DNA from: Micavibrio aeruginosavorus
GTDB taxonomy: Bacteria; Pseudomonadota; Alphaproteobacteria; Micavibrionales; Micavibrionaceae
Length of the DNA stretch: 17,806 nucleotides
NCBI GenBank assembly: GCA_003241475.1
Contig: QFQB01000033.1
Coordinates: 1-17,806, forward strand
Direction of reading: 5' to 3'
Part shown: in pieces, positions 6,510-13,909 of the stretch
How the letters are laid out: each line of letters begins with the position of its first letter
How positions within the stretch are numbered: the first letter of the stretch is position 1
Notes under the pieces: model-generated
The model's database searches: none
What the model saw: the letters and a program-made list of their open reading frames with translations, nothing else
Told to the model about the DNA's origin: nothing
Translations under genes and position numbers: made by a program

Positions 6510-7061
6510 ATGAAAGATGCGCAAAAGGACATTCTGGACTTCTGGTTCGAGCAGACCCAGCCCCCCCAGTGGTTTCAGGTCAATCCTGCATTCGACGCAA
6601 CCATCAAAGACCTTTACGAAGACGCCTATGAAAAGGCCGCGCTCGGAATTTTCGATGACTGGAAAAAGAATGCGGACGGCTGTCTTGCCTTGTGTCTTCT
6701 CCTCGACCAGTTCCCTCGCAACATGTACCGCGGCACGCCTAAAGCCTTCGCCACAGACGGCAAGGGATTGGTGGTTGCAAAATACGCGCTGTCCAAGGGA
6801 TTCGACCAAGTGCTTGTGCCGATGAAGCGGCGCTTCCTCTACCTGCCGTTCGAGCATAGCGAAAATTTGAACGACCAGAGAAAATGCGTGGAATTATTCG
6901 ACCGTATGAAAAAAGACGATCCACTTGGCTACGATTACGCGATGCGCCATCTTAAAGTCATCGAAAAATATGGACGATTCCCGCATCGCAACAGGATTCT
7001 GGCGCGGACAAGCACGCCGGATGAGGAAGAGTATCTTGCCCAATCGGGCGCGGGCTTCTAG
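6510..7061 (+). CDS. DUF924 family protein
   Basis: The 183-residue product matches the DUF924 family, which has a TPR-like helical fold and no assigned biochemical role. Visible signatures are I-L-D-F-W-F-E at 8-14, L-L-L-D-Q-F-P-R-N-M-Y-R-G at 63-74, F-L-Y-L-P-F-E-H-S-E at 109-118, and I-E-K-Y-G-R-F-P-H-R-N at 151-161. The length is that of the family, so the gene is complete. It is soluble with no signal peptide. The ATG at 6510 has no good Shine-Dalgarno sequence, and the gene starts 17 bases after the small membrane protein, so translational coupling or readthrough from upstream is likely. The next gene starts about 28 bases downstream. Confidence 0.92.
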   Translation: MKDAQKDILDFWFEQTQPPQWFQVNPAFDATIKDLYEDAYEKAALGIFDDWKKNADGCLALCLLLDQFPRNMYRGTPKAFATDGKGLVVAKYALSKGFDQVLVPMKRRFLYLPFEHSENLNDQRKCVELFDRMKKDDPLGYDYAMRHLKVIEKYGRFPHRNRILARTSTPDEEEYLAQSGAGF

Positions 7062-7068
7062 ACTATAA

Positions 7069-7091
7069 GGCTTGAGGAGAATCAAGCCATT
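7069..7091 (+). promoter_or_regulatory. Hairpin with Shine-Dalgarno in its loop, abutting an ATT start codon
   Basis: GGCTTGA (7069-7075) and TCAAGCC (7082-7088) form a perfect 7-base stem around the loop GGAGAA (7076-7081). The loop presents GGAG to the ribosome and the base directly after the stem opens the ATT at 7089-7091. No T-run follows, so it is not an intrinsic terminator. It lies 8 bases after the DUF924 stop and could couple or tune translation of the transporter. Confidence 0.5.
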
Positions 7092-8754
7092 ATCCCTTCG
7101 CTCGTACTATTGAACATTATTGCAGGCGTGTGTTTGCTACTCTGGGGCGTGACGCTTCTGAGGCTCGGCGTGACGCGCGGATTCGGGGCGCAATTGCGCC
7201 GCTTTCTTGCAATCTGTTCCAGCAACCGGATCACGGCTTTTTTCGCGGGTTTGGGGATCACGGCGCTTTTGCAAAGCTCGACGGCAGCCGCTCTCGTGGT
7301 TTCCGCGTTTGCCTCGCAAGGGATGGTGAATTCGAGCACCGGCCTTGCCATTCTGCTGGGCGCGAATGTCGGGACGACTTTGATCGCGCAGCTCTTCTCG
7401 TTCAATGTTTCAGAATTAATGCCCGTCCTCATGGTTGCGGGGTATTTATTTTACAGCGTCGAGAGTTCCGGACGGATCAAAAATATCGGCCGCATTTTCA
7501 TCGGCCTTGCCTTGATGTTGCTGTCGCTGGAGCTGATCCGTCACGGCTCCGAACCTCTGAAAGAGTCCAAGGCGCTACCGCTGGTTTTGAAATCGCTGGG
7601 TAGCGATCCGTTTTTCGCCGTTCTGGTCGCCACGGTCATTACATGGCTTTGCCATTCCTCTTTGGCCGTTGTTCTTTTGGTCATGTCTTTGGTCTCAAGC
7701 GGCGTCCTGCCGGTTGTTCTGGGGCTTTACATGGTATTGGGCGCGAATGTCGGCGGAGCCATCCCGCCCGTCATCGCAACCTTGCGCGATAATCCGGATG
7801 CCATGCGCATCCCTGTAGGCAATGTTTTGACGCGGCTTGTCGGCGTTCTGGCCGCCATTCCTTTCATCGATTACGTTTTGCCGCATCTGGAGATGCTCGA
7901 TCCCAACCATCCGCGCCAGATCGTCAATTTCCACACGGAGTTCAACCTTGTTCTCGCACTGGTATTCCTGCCATTCACGGGGCTTTTAAACAAACTGCTT
8001 AAAAAGGCTTTGCCGGACCGCCAAGTTGCGGACGACCCGGGCAAGACGCGCTACCTGAACAACAAGGATCTGGACATTCCTTCGGTCGCATTGGCGGCTG
8101 CAGCGCGCGAAACATTACGCATGGGCGACATCGTACAGAAAATGCTGGAAGACACATTCAGCGTTTTGAAAACGAATAATGAAAGATTGCTCAGCCATAT
8201 CAAGGAAGAGGACGACACGGTCGACCGCATCTATAACGGCATCAAGAATTATATGGCCAAGCTGAGCCAGGAATTCATGGACCCGAAAGAGGCGCAACGC
8301 TATGTGCAGATTCTGACGTTTTCCACCAACATCGAGCATATCGGCGATGTTATCGACAAAAACCTATTGCCGATGGCGCAAAAGAAAATCAAGAACCTGC
8401 ATAGTTTTTCCGAAGCGGGATTCAAGGAAATCGAAGAGATGCATAGGCTGGTGATCGAAAGCATCCAACTGGCGCAATCGCTCTTCATCTCCGGCGATAA
8501 GGATACGGCGCGGCGCCTTGTGCAAGGCAAGGAGATTATCCGCAAGGCGGAAATCGACGGTATGAGCACGCATATTCACCGCTTGCGCGGCGGCGTGCCG
8601 GAAACCATTGCGACCAGTTCGCTCCATCTCGATATTATCCGCGATTACCGCAGGATCAACACGTATATCACCACCGTGGCGTTCCCGATTTTGGAAGAGA
8701 GCGGGGAGATACATGAAACGCGCCTGCGTCCGCGCAAAACCAAGGAGCAGATCA

Positions 8755-8780
<26 letters not shown>
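7089..8780 (+). CDS. Na/Pi cotransporter family protein with PhoU-like C-terminal domain
   Basis: This is a Na/phosphate cotransporter of the NptA/PNaS type in the inner membrane. In 563-residue numbering the first inverted repeat has Q-S-S at 62-64 and G-A-N-V-G-T-T at 91-97; the second has H-S-S (in place of Q-S-S) at 189-191 and G-A-N-V-G-G at 218-223. Hydrophobic segments fill residues 1-300. A soluble PhoU-like helical domain spans about 342-542, which in such proteins is thought to regulate transport. The frame has no ATG or GTG near its beginning. The TTG at 7110 would cut into the conserved first helix (L-V-L-L-N-I-I-A-G) and has no ribosome binding site, whereas an ATT at 7089 has GGAG 9 bases upstream, so I place the start there with reserve. 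It overlaps the next gene by 26 bases. Direction of phosphate flow cannot be told. Confidence 0.9.
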
Positions 8781-10257
<1,477 letters not shown>

Positions 10258-10435
10258 GCCTTTGCAGACCGCGAATCGTTTTTAACGTTTCATTAAATTT
10301 TATTATGTTAAATTAAAAAATGTGACCGGAATTTAATGATTTCGGCAAGGGTTGGGGAACAGCCTGATAACAAACAAGAAAAACACCATCGGTACTTAAG
10401 TATTTTGTGAAATAATATTGCTCGTTCCCTATCGT

Positions 10436-10465
10436 TTGCGAAATTCGATTTCCTGTGCGTATAAT
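10436..10465 (+). promoter_or_regulatory. Sigma70-type promoter for the YdcH-like gene
   Basis: TTGCGA (10436-10441, 4/6) and a perfect TATAAT (10460-10465) are 18 bases apart, giving a leader of about 40 bases before the ATG at 10511. The rest of the 253-base gap from 10258 is A/T-rich. It contains a 9-base inverted repeat, CATTAAATT (10291-10299) with AATTTAATG (10330-10338), of unknown meaning, and no clear terminator for the dehydrogenase gene. Confidence 0.65.
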
Positions 10466-10510
10466 TAATGATCCAACCAGAAATAATCGTTTGTCGAAAG
10501 GAGATCACGT

Positions 10511-10687
10511 ATGCCGCCAACCTCTGCATCTGCGTCCCGACTGGAAGCTCTGCAAACAAGACACGCCGCCATTAACAGCAAGATCGAACTTGAGCAGGGT
10601 AGACCTGGTTCAAGCGAGTTTCTGCTGAGCAGGTTGAAACGTCAAAGACTTCACCTGAAAGAGCAAATCGAAGGTATCTCCGGATAG
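10511..10687 (+). CDS. YdcH/DUF465-like small coiled-coil protein
   Basis: This 58-codon frame has an excellent ribosome binding site, AAAGGAG at 10497-10503, 7 bases before the ATG, its own promoter and a strong terminator. The product has the helix-turn-helix hairpin pattern of the YdcH (DUF465) family: S-R-L-E-A-L-Q-T-R-H-A-A-I near 9-21, a short turn near 29-34, then L-L-S-R-L-K-R-Q-R-L-H-L-K-E-Q-I at 38-53. The L-K-R-x-[KR]-L-x-L-K-[DE]-x-I ending is the family mark. Such proteins are small soluble coiled coils of unknown function that often occur as paralogs in alphaproteobacteria. The N-terminal Pro/Ser/Ala part is not conserved as far as I know. Confidence 0.85.
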   Translation: MPPTSASASRLEALQTRHAAINSKIELEQGRPGSSEFLLSRLKRQRLHLKEQIEGISG

Positions 10688-10713
10688 AAATTTTCATGGC
10701 CTGTGTGGGCATG

Positions 10714-10744
10714 AAAAAACGGCTCCTTTGCAGGAGCCGTTTTT
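10714..10744. terminator. Strong bidirectional intrinsic terminator
   Basis: ACGGCTCC (10719-10726) pairs perfectly with GGAGCCGT (10733-10740) around the loop TTTGCA, flanked by six A upstream (10714-10719) and five T downstream (10740-10744). It therefore terminates in both directions, between the YdcH-like gene and the convergent TrcR-like gene that stops at 10762. Confidence 0.92.
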
Positions 10745-10761
10745 GTGTTCGGTGGCGAGGC

Positions 10762-11463
10762 TTACGAGCCTTTGTTTTCCTTGTTCATGTTCGACATGAA
10801 GTTGGAGAAATCGAAGCCGGCGAAGATCCCTTCGCGCGAATTTTCTTCCTTCTCCGGCTCTACCTTTGCGCTCTGGGCGGCGAGGCGCTCAGCCTTGACG
10901 GCGGCTGGGTCTTTGCCTTGTGCGCGCAGACCTTTTTCGGAGGATTTCTCCAGTTCCTGATAGGTGCAAAGGCCGAGTTCCGCCGGGTGGCGCGGCTTGA
11001 TGGTCGCGCTGTTCGGGTGGCTACGGTCACGTACGGATTGAATCGTCGGCTTGGTTGTGCCAACCAGTTTCGTGATTTGCGCGTCGGAAATTTCCGGGTG
11101 GTTCTTGATGATCCATGCTATGGCGTCCGGCTTGTCCGTGCGTTTGGAAACAGGCGTGTATTTCGGGCCTTTGGCACGAACCTTGACGGCCGGAAGATCG
11201 GTGCGCGAACGCAGGATCTTCATGCGGTAGGACGTATCCGCTTTTGCTTTTTCCAGCTCTTCGGGTGCCAACTCATTGTTTTTTACCGGGTCGCGGCCGA
11301 CGATGCCGCGGCCGACTTCTTCATCCGCCAACGCCTGAACTTCGATAACATGCAAGCCCGTAAAGTCCGCGATCTGTTCGAAGTCGAGGGCTGTATTGTC
11401 GATGAACCATACGGCGGTCGCCTTGGGCATCAGCAGTTTTGGTGCGTCCTGTGGTTTGCTCAT
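10762..11463 (-). CDS. DUF1013/TrcR-type RNA polymerase-associated regulator
   Basis: The 233-residue product belongs to DUF1013, a family conserved in alphaproteobacteria. The Caulobacter member, TrcR, was reported to travel with RNA polymerase and affect cell-cycle gene expression. Recognised parts are the N-terminal block L-L-M-P-K-A-T-A-V-W-F-I-D-N-T-A-L near 11-27, the following helical stretch I-A-D-F-T-G-L-H-V-I-E-V-Q, and a central helix-turn-helix-like part, A-I-A-W-I-I-K-N-H-P-E-I-S-D-A-Q-I-T-K-L, followed by P-T-I-Q-S-V-R-D-R. The C-terminus (after about 165) is charged and probably disordered, ending near G-F-D-F-S-N-F-M. I chose the ATG at 11463 over the one seven codons upstream because GGAG lies about 10 bases before it and conservation begins there. 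It has a promoter and a structured leader of about 90 bases. Confidence 0.93.
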   Translation of the reverse strand: MSKPQDAPKLLMPKATAVWFIDNTALDFEQIADFTGLHVIEVQALADEEVGRGIVGRDPVKNNELAPEELEKAKADTSYRMKILRSRTDLPAVKVRAKGPKYTPVSKRTDKPDAIAWIIKNHPEISDAQITKLVGTTKPTIQSVRDRSHPNSATIKPRHPAELGLCTYQELEKSSEKGLRAQGKDPAAVKAERLAAQSAKVEPEKEENSREGIFAGFDFSNFMSNMNKENKGS

Positions 11464-11502
11464 AATTCTTATCTCCGTCATCAAGACATGGGTTTTCGTT
11501 GC

Positions 11503-11546
11503 CGAAACGCCCCATCCGTTTCGACCTTTTTGACATTAACAATGTC
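11503..11546 (-). promoter_or_regulatory. Two stem-loops in the leader of the TrcR-like gene
   Basis: Within the predicted 5' leader are two perfect hairpins: GACATT/AATGTC (11532-11546, 6-base stem, 3-base loop) and CGAAACG/CGTTTCG (11503-11523, 7-base stem, 7-base loop). They could control translation or be protein-binding dyads. On the plus strand the second is followed by a T-rich stretch (11526-11531), so it could also stop RNA running the other way. Confidence 0.5.
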
Positions 11547-11559
11547 GGGGAATAGGGCG

Positions 11560-11587
11560 AATATACGCGGCAGACGCCGAAATGCAA
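11560..11587 (-). promoter_or_regulatory. Promoter candidate for the TrcR-like gene
   Basis: On the minus strand TTGCAT (11587-11582) and TATATT (11565-11560, 5/6 to TATAAT) are 16 bases apart. The -35 match is only 3/6. RNA would start near 11553, giving a leader of about 90 bases. Confidence 0.45.
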
Positions 11588-11613
11588 GGAAATTTCACGC
11601 CTTGCGGGCAAGG
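11584..11613. repeat. Alternating GCAAGG/CCTTGC/GCAAGG segments
   Basis: GCAAGG at 11584-11589, CCTTGC at 11600-11605 and GCAAGG at 11608-11613 allow two mutually exclusive hairpins. The second pairing is followed after a few bases by five T (11619-11623), and the DUF1192 start lies at 11638. The first copy overlaps the -35 box of the minus-strand promoter. Either an attenuator-like leader or a regulator-binding site would fit. Confidence 0.4.
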
Positions 11614-11637
11614 GTCGGTTTTTGTTAGGCTTTTGCC

Positions 11638-11817
11638 ATGTTTGACGATCTGGAACCGCAAAAAAAGACGGCAAAGCCCGTAAATCTGGAGCCGATGTCG
11701 GTGGATGAACTGCTGTCGCGCGTGGAAGAACTCAAGGCCGAAATCGTGCGGACGGAAGCCGAAATCGCCAAGAAAAAGGCCTATGCGAACGCGGCCTCGT
11801 CGTTTTTCAAGACATAA
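11638..11817 (+). CDS. DUF1192 family small protein
   Basis: The 59-residue frame starts at the ATG at 11638, with AGG about 10 bases upstream, and ends in TAA at 11815. It matches the alphaproteobacterial DUF1192 family: a polar N-terminal M-F-D-D-L-E-P-Q-K-K, then M-S-V-D-E-L-L-S-R-V-E-E-L-K-A-E-I at 20-36, the A-E-I-A-K-K-K-A helix at 41-48, and the ending A-S-S-F-F-K, where S-x-F-F-K is the family mark. The function is unknown. The protein is a soluble short coiled coil. It is divergent from the TrcR-like gene, with which it shares a 174-base intergenic region containing several dyads. Confidence 0.88.
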   Translation: MFDDLEPQKKTAKPVNLEPMSVDELLSRVEELKAEIVRTEAEIAKKKAYANAASSFFKT

Positions 11818-11837
11818 TTATATGAGCCTATTAACCT

Positions 11838-11880
11838 TGCCATGGCATACCGGGGAAGGTATGGTATGCGCTCGTTTTTT
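11838..11880 (+). promoter_or_regulatory. Promoter candidate overlapped by a dyad and a T-run
   Basis: TTGCCA (11838-11843, 5/6) and TATGGT (11860-11865, 4/6) are 16 bases apart and could drive the gene at 11907. The same stretch contains the inverted repeat GCATACC (11845-11851) and GGTATGC (11863-11869), with a nested alternative pairing CATACC/GGTATG, and a T6 run at 11875-11880. It could instead be a terminator of the DUF1192 transcript; the sequence alone does not decide. Confidence 0.35.
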
Positions 11881-11906
11881 GAATAGATGAAGGAAAAGGC
11901 AACGCC

Positions 11907-12338
11907 ATGGAAGAGATCGAAAAAAGACTGCGCGAAAGCACCGACGCCTGCATCAAGAATTTTGAAGTGTGGATCAAGAACGGCAAAAGTCTAGAGAGCC
12001 GTGAAACCTTGATGGAAACAATGCACGAAGTGCGCAAGGTCTTGGCGCGCGTCGAAATCGAAATCGCGATCAGCGAGCGCGACCGTATGGGCGCACGTCC
12101 AATTCCAATCCCTCCGCACAGATCGCAACGCAAACGCAACGAAGAAGGCGATGCGATTGACGGCGATGATTTTGATGATTCCGGCGAAGGCCAGCCGCCG
12201 CAACAAGCGGGCGGTAGCGGTGAAGGCCGCCGTCAGCAGCATAGCGGTCGTAACCGTCGCCCGATGCACCGTTCCGGTAGCGGCAACAATGGAAACAACA
12301 ATAATGGAAACAACGGCAACACAAGCGCCGAAAGCTAA
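11907..12338 (+). CDS. Hypothetical 143-residue protein with low-complexity basic and Asn/Gly-rich tail
   Basis: The ATG at 11907 is preceded by AAGGAAAAGG with the last G 7 bases away. Residues 1-61 form a charged, probably coiled helical region (M-E-E-I-E-K-R-L-R at the start, then V-L-A-R-V-E-I-E-I-A-I-S-E-R-D). From about residue 65 the protein becomes low complexity: a Pro/Arg-rich part, an Asp-rich patch near 83-90, a Gln/Gly/Arg-rich part, and an Asn/Gly run near 125-137. The tail looks disordered and its Arg-rich part could bind nucleic acid, but no known domain is recognised. A hairpin terminator lies 30 bases downstream, inside the end of the convergent gloB gene. The low-complexity tail makes homology calls unreliable. 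Confidence 0.8.
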   Translation: MEEIEKRLRESTDACIKNFEVWIKNGKSLESRETLMETMHEVRKVLARVEIEIAISERDRMGARPIPIPPHRSQRKRNEEGDAIDGDDFDDSGEGQPPQQAGGSGEGRRQQHSGRNRRPMHRSGSGNNGNNNNGNNGNTSAES

Positions 12339-12356
12339 GCCGTTTCTTTTATGATT

Positions 12357-13067
12357 TTAGAATTTGTCTTTGCGGAGCCTCAGCTCCGCAAAGTCGTTTT
12401 GGGAGGGTGCGCGCAGGAACGGATTGATCTTCAATTCCGTCTCCAGCGTCACGGGAATTGTAGGGCGGCCCACGGCCAATAAATCCTGCGCATGCAGAAT
12501 CTGGTCTTTTACGGCGGCATTGTCTGGTTCGACATGCTTTGCGAAATTTCCGTTGGACAGCGTGTATTCATGGCCGCAGTAAACAAGCGTATCGACAGGA
12601 AGTTTTTTGATTTTTTGGAATGAGGCGAACATATCTGCCGCTGTGCCTTCAAACAGACGTCCGCATCCCATCGAAAAAAGCGTATCGCCGGAAAAGAGCG
12701 TCGAAAGTTCCGGTGCATAAAAAACGATATGGCCCAGCGTGTGGCCGGGCGTTTCGATGACTTCCAGCCGCACGCCGTTTTCGTTAATGACATCGCCTTC
12801 TTTATATCCATGCGTGGCGGCCGGAATTTTTGACATTTCCGCCAACGGTGCGCCGACGGGAAGGTTGAAGGCGGCATTGCCGGCGACATGATCCCCATGA
12901 TGATGCGTGTTTAGAACAAGAGTGGGGGTGATGTCGTTGGCTTTTAAAAATTGCTGAACGGGCGCGGCTTCGCCGGGATCGATGATAATTCCTTTGCCGT
13001 CGGCGCTTTCGATGACATAGCAGTAATTGTCCTGAAGGATGGGAACAATATGGATGCGCGGGCTCAT
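12357..13067 (-). CDS. gloB: Hydroxyacylglutathione hydrolase (glyoxalase II)
   Basis: GloB is a cytoplasmic metallo-beta-lactamase-fold enzyme that hydrolyses S-lactoylglutathione to D-lactate and glutathione, the second step of methylglyoxal removal. The 236-residue protein shows the binuclear metal site: H55-H-H57-G-D59-H60 in T-H-H-H-G-D-H, H109 in T-P-G-H-T, D128 in F-S-G-D-T-L-F, and H166 in Y-C-G-H-E-Y-T. The C-terminal substrate-binding domain contains the family's N-P-F-L-R at 215-219. The start overlaps the upstream gene's stop by four bases (ATGA) and has GGGGA about 9-13 bases before it, so translation is coupled. Its last codons form an 11-base-pair hairpin that probably terminates the opposite gene. 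Confidence 0.96.
   Translation of the reverse strand: MSPRIHIVPILQDNYCYVIESADGKGIIIDPGEAAPVQQFLKANDITPTLVLNTHHHGDHVAGNAAFNLPVGAPLAEMSKIPAATHGYKEGDVINENGVRLEVIETPGHTLGHIVFYAPELSTLFSGDTLFSMGCGRLFEGTAADMFASFQKIKKLPVDTLVYCGHEYTLSNGNFAKHVEPDNAAVKDQILHAQDLLAVGRPTIPVTLETELKINPFLRAPSQNDFAELRLRKDKF
12368..12400 (+). terminator. Hairpin terminator inside the 3' end of gloB
   Basis: CTTTGCGGAGC (12368-12378) and GCTCCGCAAAG (12383-12393) form a perfect 11-base stem with the loop CTCA. On the plus strand TCG and a short T-run (12397-12400) follow, which suits termination of the gene ending at 12338. On the minus strand it lies in the last gloB codons and no T-run follows. Confidence 0.6.
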
Positions 13068-13906
13068 TGCGGTTTTTCCCCTGCGCCGATTTCTTGCGTC
13101 ATTAGAGCGTCGGCAAGGCGCGTCTGGGCTGTGCCGGGGCGAAGCGGTTTCTGCTGGGAGTCATGCGGCGACCATCCAAGCAGGAAAATGACTTCAAAGC
13201 TGGCGCGGATGCGTCCGTCTGGATCGGAGAATTTTTGGGCGTACATTTCGCCTGCGCGCATAAAAAGACGGCGCGGCGTAAAATTCTTGGCGCGTTCGGC
13301 AATGGCGTTGCCTTCGCCCATCAAGCGTAGATCCTTCATTAAGCTAAATATAGAGCTGTAAGTGACCGTGACAATATCGGAATCAACGACAGGCAGGGCG
13401 AATCCCGCCCGCTGCAAAAGCCCGCCCATCTGCTGCTTGTCGGCAAAGGGCGCGACGCGCGGGGAAAGGCCGTTGGATAGTTCCAACTCTGCTTCACTCA
13501 AACAAGCGCGCAGTTCGTACAAGGTTTCGCCGCCGAACATGGTGGCCAGAAACAAGCCATCGGGTTTCAGGCTTTGACGAATCTGCAAAAGCGCGCCCGG
13601 AAGGTCATTGACCGTATGAAGCGCAAGATTGCTGACGACCAGATCGATTGAGTTTTTGGCGAAGGGAAAGAAATCTTCTTCGCAAAGAATATCCGCATTG
13701 CCGATGCAGTCGGTCACGATTGAATTCGTGATGACAGGCCCCCGTGCGCCGATTTGCACGCAAAGAGGAAACTGGCGGCGCACGATGTCCAGACGTTCAG
13801 TGAGTTGTTTGGCAGACCAATCAAAAAGAAATCCATGGGTGCCCATGTAAGGATTTGCGCGCTCACGTTGACGACGGATTTGCGCGCGGTCAAAAACGGC
13901 AAGCAT
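13064..13906 (-). CDS. SAM-dependent methyltransferase-fold protein, NDUFAF5/BioC-like
   Basis: The 280-residue product resembles the alphaproteobacterial relatives of NDUFAF5, a methyltransferase-fold protein that in mitochondria hydroxylates an arginine of a complex I subunit during assembly; BioC is the other near relative. Visible parts are the start F-D-R-A-Q-I-R-R-Q-R-E-R-A near 5-17, a motif I reading V-Q-I-G-A-R-G-P instead of the usual D-x-G-x-G-x-G, D-L-V-V-S-N-L-A-L-H for motif IV, L-K-P-D-G-L-F-L-A-T for motif V, and D-L-R-L-M-G-E-G-N-A in the C-terminal part, which is a mark of this subgroup. It begins 3 bases after the long methyltransferase gene and its stop overlaps the gloB start, so the three form an operon. 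No biotin genes are near, which favours the NDUFAF5-like reading. Confidence 0.85.
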   Translation of the reverse strand: MLAVFDRAQIRRQRERANPYMGTHGFLFDWSAKQLTERLDIVRRQFPLCVQIGARGPVITNSIVTDCIGNADILCEEDFFPFAKNSIDLVVSNLALHTVNDLPGALLQIRQSLKPDGLFLATMFGGETLYELRACLSEAELELSNGLSPRVAPFADKQQMGGLLQRAGFALPVVDSDIVTVTYSSIFSLMKDLRLMGEGNAIAERAKNFTPRRLFMRAGEMYAQKFSDPDGRIRASFEVIFLLGWSPHDSQQKPLRPGTAQTRLADALMTQEIGAGEKPQ

Positions 13907-13909
13907 GAT

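Noticed and set aside
8608..8754. N-terminal extension of the aldehyde dehydrogenase by 49 residues
   Set aside because: The extension is an Arg/Ser-rich shadow of the transporter gene; the ATG at 8755 has AAGGAG 7 bases upstream and matches the family length.
10696..11628. Plus-strand frame of 310 codons covering the TrcR-like gene
   Set aside because: It reads through a strong terminator and is fully antisense to a conserved DUF1013 gene that has its own start signals.
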